Part shown: positions 21,660 through 24,841 of the stretch, piece after piece
Layout of the letters: the number at the start of each line of letters is the position of its first letter
Numbering within the stretch: position 1 is the stretch's first letter
Notes under the pieces: model-generated
Seen by the model: only the letters and a program-made list of their open reading frames with translations
What the model was told of the DNA's origin: nothing
Database searches by the model: none
Source: Basidiobolus ranarum
Taxonomy: Eukaryota > Basidiobolomycota > Basidiobolomycetes > Basidiobolales
Direction of reading: 5' to 3'
DNA length: 24,841 nucleotides
Assembly (NCBI GenBank): GCA_040143965.1
Contig: JASJQH010007022.1
Span: 1-24,841, forward strand
Translations under genes and position numbers: made by a program

Positions 21660-21695
21660 GGTGCTGTACGGGTTGGTGCTGTACGGGTTGGTGCT
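21660..21695. repeat. 15-bp tandem repeat, about 2.4 copies
   Basis: The unit is GTGCTGTACGGGTTG, two full copies plus a partial third (GTGCTT). It lies just downstream of the stop codon of the DUF1853 gene on the opposite strand. A 15-bp period is a multiple of three, but the coding frame of the neighbouring gene does not reach it. Confidence 0.75.
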
Positions 21696-21722
21696 TCTTT
21701 TATCACAAAAGAAAATAAGAAA

Positions 21723-23172
21723 CTAAACAAAAGGCCATTCATCTCCAACAACAAATCCACGTGATACCTCGACCCAACTGCCCACCCATTGAGTATCACT
21801 AGTTAGTTTACTACTCATGTCCAACATGAGATCACGTGACTCGTATTTGACATGAACCAACATAATGGATAAGCGAGTTGCGGAGAAATGTTGTTGAAGC
21901 ATATCAAATGCCTTATCGGGGGTCACTAGTTCTATTGGACTCTCAAGTATGTGAGGGTGCGAGCAGAGAGGTGATGGTGGTTCACCCAAGGCAACGGTGC
22001 TATATGGCTCATCGACGAATATCCGTAATGGTCCCATGTAGTCATGCTTTGGGAGGAAAGCAATGAGATGACCACTAGGGATACACAACGATGGGTTGTC
22101 ATTGATATGGGTCCATTTGAACTGGTGTGCCCATCCTTTCCAATGCTTAGAGTTCAGTTGGAATTGCCAGGACTCGGAAAGCTCAGGTGGGACGTTCATC
22201 AAATTTTGGTCGCACCACATGGAATAGGGGTAGAAAAGACACCCTTTGACAAAGATTTCACTGTGCGTGGGTAGTGGGATATTGCCATGAAGTAAACTCT
22301 CTTTAGCTGAAGGATGTGTAGCAAGAATACAGGATGCACTAAAGCATTGTCGTGCTTTCCTTTCTAACGTATCACCTACAAGGGAATTAGTTTATTTTCA
22401 AACCAAGTGACATGGTTCCCCCACACTTACTTGATTTAGGTCCTTTGAACGAGTTTAACTGCAACTGACTTAACTCTTCGATTCTCTGACAGGAGCCCAA
22501 CGTTTTCGCATCAAAGATGTAGTATTTGATGGCCACTTCCCAATGGGTGGCCCGAGTTGTTCCACCCTCATCTTCACATACTTCCTCAAAAACCAAATCT
22601 AAATCCCCAATAGTTCTTCTGGTATTGGTCTTCTTCACCTTCTTATTGCCTTTCTTATACCCAGCAAAAGGTAACTCGGAAAGTGGTACCACCTCTGCTT
22701 CTATCACAGGAGGAGTATCGAACAATTGAACACAACTCCACACCGAACCTATCACCACTCTTTCACGTAACCAGAACTCCACCAACATAGCAAAGTAACT
22801 TCCTAACCTATGAATAGCTTTCTGTTGACTCAAAAAAGTGTACACTGGAGTGGGATCTTCATCGAGGTCTAGATAGGTTCTTTTAAGAGTAAGAGAAAGC
22901 TCTGAATTACAACCCCAAAGGGTTCAAGAGTTTTTCTTACCTTCTAACCAACTTCTTGACCTTTCGTATAGTTTTAAGCTCCATTGATGGTTTACGAAAC
23001 CATGAGTACCTTGAAGGAAATCTTGAAAGAAAGGCTCTTCAGTTAAAACCCTGAAGCATTAATCTTAGTATATAGAAAAGTGTTCTTTGAAAAGAGAGAA
23101 ACAAGGTACCAAGTTAAGTGTCTGACTACTTTATGTCTATAAATTCTACTTGTATGATGCATGATATTTCAT
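21723..23172 (-). CDS. DUF1853-family protein (putative PD-(D/E)XK nuclease fold)
   Basis: Function unproven. Four minus-strand exons: 23172-23150 (tentative), 23050-22941, 22901-22431 and 22375-21723; introns of 99, 39 and 55 bp; about 418 aa. The last three exons are well supported: both joins between them restore conserved sequence. I recognise the family from motifs in the right order: LGSYFAMLVEFWL (about 77-89), IGDLDLVFEE (D144, D146), HWEVAIKYY (E166, K170), GPKSSDTLERK (198-208; the D-x-L-x-x-K part exists only after splicing), VKGCLFYP, HWKGW and a C-terminal GFVVGDEWP. In bacterial DUF1853 proteins the GELD...HWELAVKFYL pair is the hallmark, and to my knowledge the family is placed in the PD-(D/E)XK clan. 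The first exon (seven codons plus two bases) rests only on frame and a GTAGAA donor; an exon further upstream is possible. The protein has no signal peptide, so it is probably cytosolic or nuclear. Confidence 0.72.
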
Positions 23173-24008
23173 ATCAATTAACAAGTAAAACTACCTTTAT
23201 ATCACTTCCATTCCCTTTTCTAGTTGGATTGAAAATTGATGTCCCAATTTCGTTCACTGGAAATTTTCATCATTACCTAATATAAATGCTAATTTGTTTG
23301 GCGAATGTTTGAAGAGGTCGTGATAGGATATTTTTTCACCGAATTAAAATCTATGATGTTTATCTCGTTTAGGAAGTCAGGTAAATGGTTGAATCATTTA
23401 AGATAGTAAGTTGTCCCAGTGGTTATATATCTTGGTATACCTACTTGAGATGCATAGCACATGTAATATGAGGGATTCTCTCATAGTTGGACCTCCACAA
23501 TATCTTATATCCTGAAGTCATGTTAGGTTTCATTTATTTCTGGAGATTAAAAACCACATTGCAGAGTATTAGACAAATGTATAAAGCTGTAAAGTTGAAG
23601 AAACAATTTATACTTGTATTTACATTATGAAATATTCAGTCTCTGAAGCAAGTACACCAAGAATATTTCATAGTATATAGTCTCAGAGTACAACTCCAGA
23701 AGATCTCAGTATGACTTCCTCTTTTGCTAGCAAAATAACACTCCAAAGAGTTACCATATATTTTGAGTCAATTTGGTAATATCTTTCAAGTTCATAAATA
23801 TACAAATGATGACAACTCCTTCCTCCAATCCCAAATTCCATAAATCAACTATGGGCCCCATATATTTACTCTAGAGAAATAACCAAAATCTTTGCAATAA
23901 CCTACACTTGGGCTTAGCCCTTAAGATCTCAAATGATAGAAATACATATTTCTAGAACTTAGATACAGATGTGTTGAAATTAGCTTTGCCTAAGCACCTA
24001 TATGATAT
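23173..24008. other. AT-rich gap upstream of a retrotransposon remnant
   Basis: No gene, LTR or primer-binding site can be recognised. All three forward frames are broken. The part nearest 24000 may be decayed gag sequence of the copia element, but no intact zinc knuckle can be read. Confidence 0.45.
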
Positions 24009-24457
24009 ATTGATTCAGGAGCCTCCCAACATTTCATTGATGAAAATATTGGCTTGTGGATTATGAAGAGATCCCAATTAGAAAGGTTTTCATAAGAGAT
24101 GACTGCCCATTGGATGCTATTGGAATGGAAACAATTCAAGTTAATTTGACTGGAGCTTCTGTAGAGAAAGTTATACTTTTAAGAATGTACTACATGCTAC
24201 AGATATTGGCAAGAATTCAATATCCATATGCAAGGCCATCTCAGAAGGGCAAAAAAATAATTTTGATAAGTCAAGATGCACCATCACTGATCACAATGGG
24301 AATTATTCAGCTTCTAGAGAAAAGGGTCAGAACTTATATAAACTTACACATATATATGATCAAATTTATTGATGATGATACAATACACACTTGGGTCCAC
24401 TCTCTATTTTTAGAGATTTTAAAACACTTGTTGAGACTGAAACTGGAACTAAAATAA
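24009..24457 (+). pseudogene. Copia protease and pre-integrase remnant
   Basis: Reading from 24009 gives IDSGASQHFIDE, the aspartic-protease active-site motif of copia Pol. The frame then shifts: from about 24056 the next frame carries DYEEIPIRKVFIRDDCPLD and, further on, KFIDDDTIHTWVH, which matches the start of the integrase core (usual form FIDDxSRxTWVY). The DLxGP-like segment that normally holds the first catalytic Asp is not readable here. A stop lies just upstream of the DSGAS motif. Not functional. Confidence 0.75.
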
Positions 24458-24762
24458 AAAAAATACATGCTGTTGATGTGGGAGAATATATTTCAACATT
24501 ATTTACACACCTTTGCAAAGTTCATGGAGTTAAGCAAGAAACTACTGCCCCCTATTCACCTTTACAAAATAGAGTTGCTGCAAGAGCTAACAGGACTATA
24601 ATAGCAATGGCAAGGTCTATGATAAGTGCACAGAATTTATCTCATAACTTTTGGGTGGAATCTGCAGCTACAGCTGTATATCTGAAGCATAGGAATTCTA
24701 CTAGAAGTCTGTCTAAGTCTGCACCATATCCAGCTGTCATGATTCTGATCTCGGCATACTGA
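24391..24762 (+). pseudogene. Copia integrase core remnant
   Basis: This frame covers the second half of the integrase core: TLVETETGTKIKK, TTAPYSPLQN, RTIIAMARSM and NFWVESAATAVYL, all in family order. In the position of the usual SDNGGEY it reads AVDVGEY, and in the usual GVAERKNRT it reads RVAARANRT, so on a straight alignment the second Asp and the Glu of the D,D-E triad are both lost. The segment joins the preceding one only by a frameshift near 24400. It ends at a TGA at 24760-24762. Confidence 0.82.
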
Positions 24763-24841
24763 TCCACTGCATATGGAACTCTTCTATTATTAGATTATGA
24801 CATCATATCTACTGTGCCATCCCTTCTTGGCAATCTGGTGT

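Larger units (their letters stand above)
20962..21722. other. Intergenic region with small tandem repeats
   Basis: No supported gene. A minus-strand ATG frame at 21299-21072 would give a hydrophobic 75-aa peptide of unknown meaning. Two short tandem repeats occur, at 21483-21559 and 21660-21691. Confidence 0.5.
24009..24841 (+). mobile_element. Decayed Ty1/copia retrotransposon, internal pol fragment
   Basis: The order protease motif (DSGAS), a pre-integrase segment and the integrase core is that of Ty1/copia elements. The reading frame changes near 24055 and again near 24400. No LTR is visible on the left, and the element runs off the right end of the window, so reverse transcriptase and RNase H, if present, lie outside. 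Confidence 0.8.

Noticed and set aside
23460-23720. Possible left LTR or primer-binding site of the copia element.
   Set aside because: I found no paired TG...CA ends, no tRNA-complementary site and no repeat of this sequence within the window.

Overview
The window reads as nuclear DNA of a filamentous or early-diverging fungus. The genes are spaced by 0.1 to 1.1 kb and carry short GT-AG introns (34 to about 108 bp), often with CTAAC/TAAC-like branch sites. The protein set is typical of fungi: a GPI-anchor phosphoethanolamine transferase, a CLASP microtubule protein, a two-domain Hsp110 and a Sec7-type Arf exchange factor. TTAGGG/CCCTAA telomere-type repeats occur inside the window. I could not fix the phylum from sequence alone.

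Layout. 1-768: gene-poor, with a telomere-like patch near 46-66. 769-4295 (+): 3-exon Sec7/PH Arf-GEF, about 1139 aa. 4910-6577 (+): 2-exon single-pass membrane protein, 534 aa, of no recognised family. 6938-10135 (+): intronless PIG-O/Gpi13. 10825-16142 (+): 10-exon CLASP, 1546 aa. 16143-17276: a 1.1 kb regulatory gap with three CCCTAA clusters and a near-perfect heat-shock element. 17277-19734 (+): 3-exon Hsp110/Sse1, 775 aa. 20103-20330 (+): a small acidic protein. 20467-20961 (-): 2-exon basic protein, 141 aa, converging on the small gene. 21723-23172 (-): a multi-exon DUF1853 protein (putative PD-(D/E)XK-nuclease fold). 24009 to the window end (+): a decayed Ty1/copia pol fragment.

Function. 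The six left-hand genes lie head to tail on the plus strand. Most are housekeeping genes for secretion and vesicle traffic (Sec7, PIG-O), microtubule dynamics (CLASP) and protein folding (Hsp110); nothing suggests an operon or a gene cluster with one shared task. The right end is more accessory in character: two unknown small genes, the DUF1853 gene, small tandem repeats and a dead retrotransposon.

The points most worth a second look are the spliced DUF1853 gene, the PH domain that seems split around the Sec7 domain, the unrecognised membrane protein with repeated D-x-x-P-L...S-K-S motifs, and the telomere-type boxes upstream of the Hsp110 gene. No tRNA, rRNA or CRISPR was seen.
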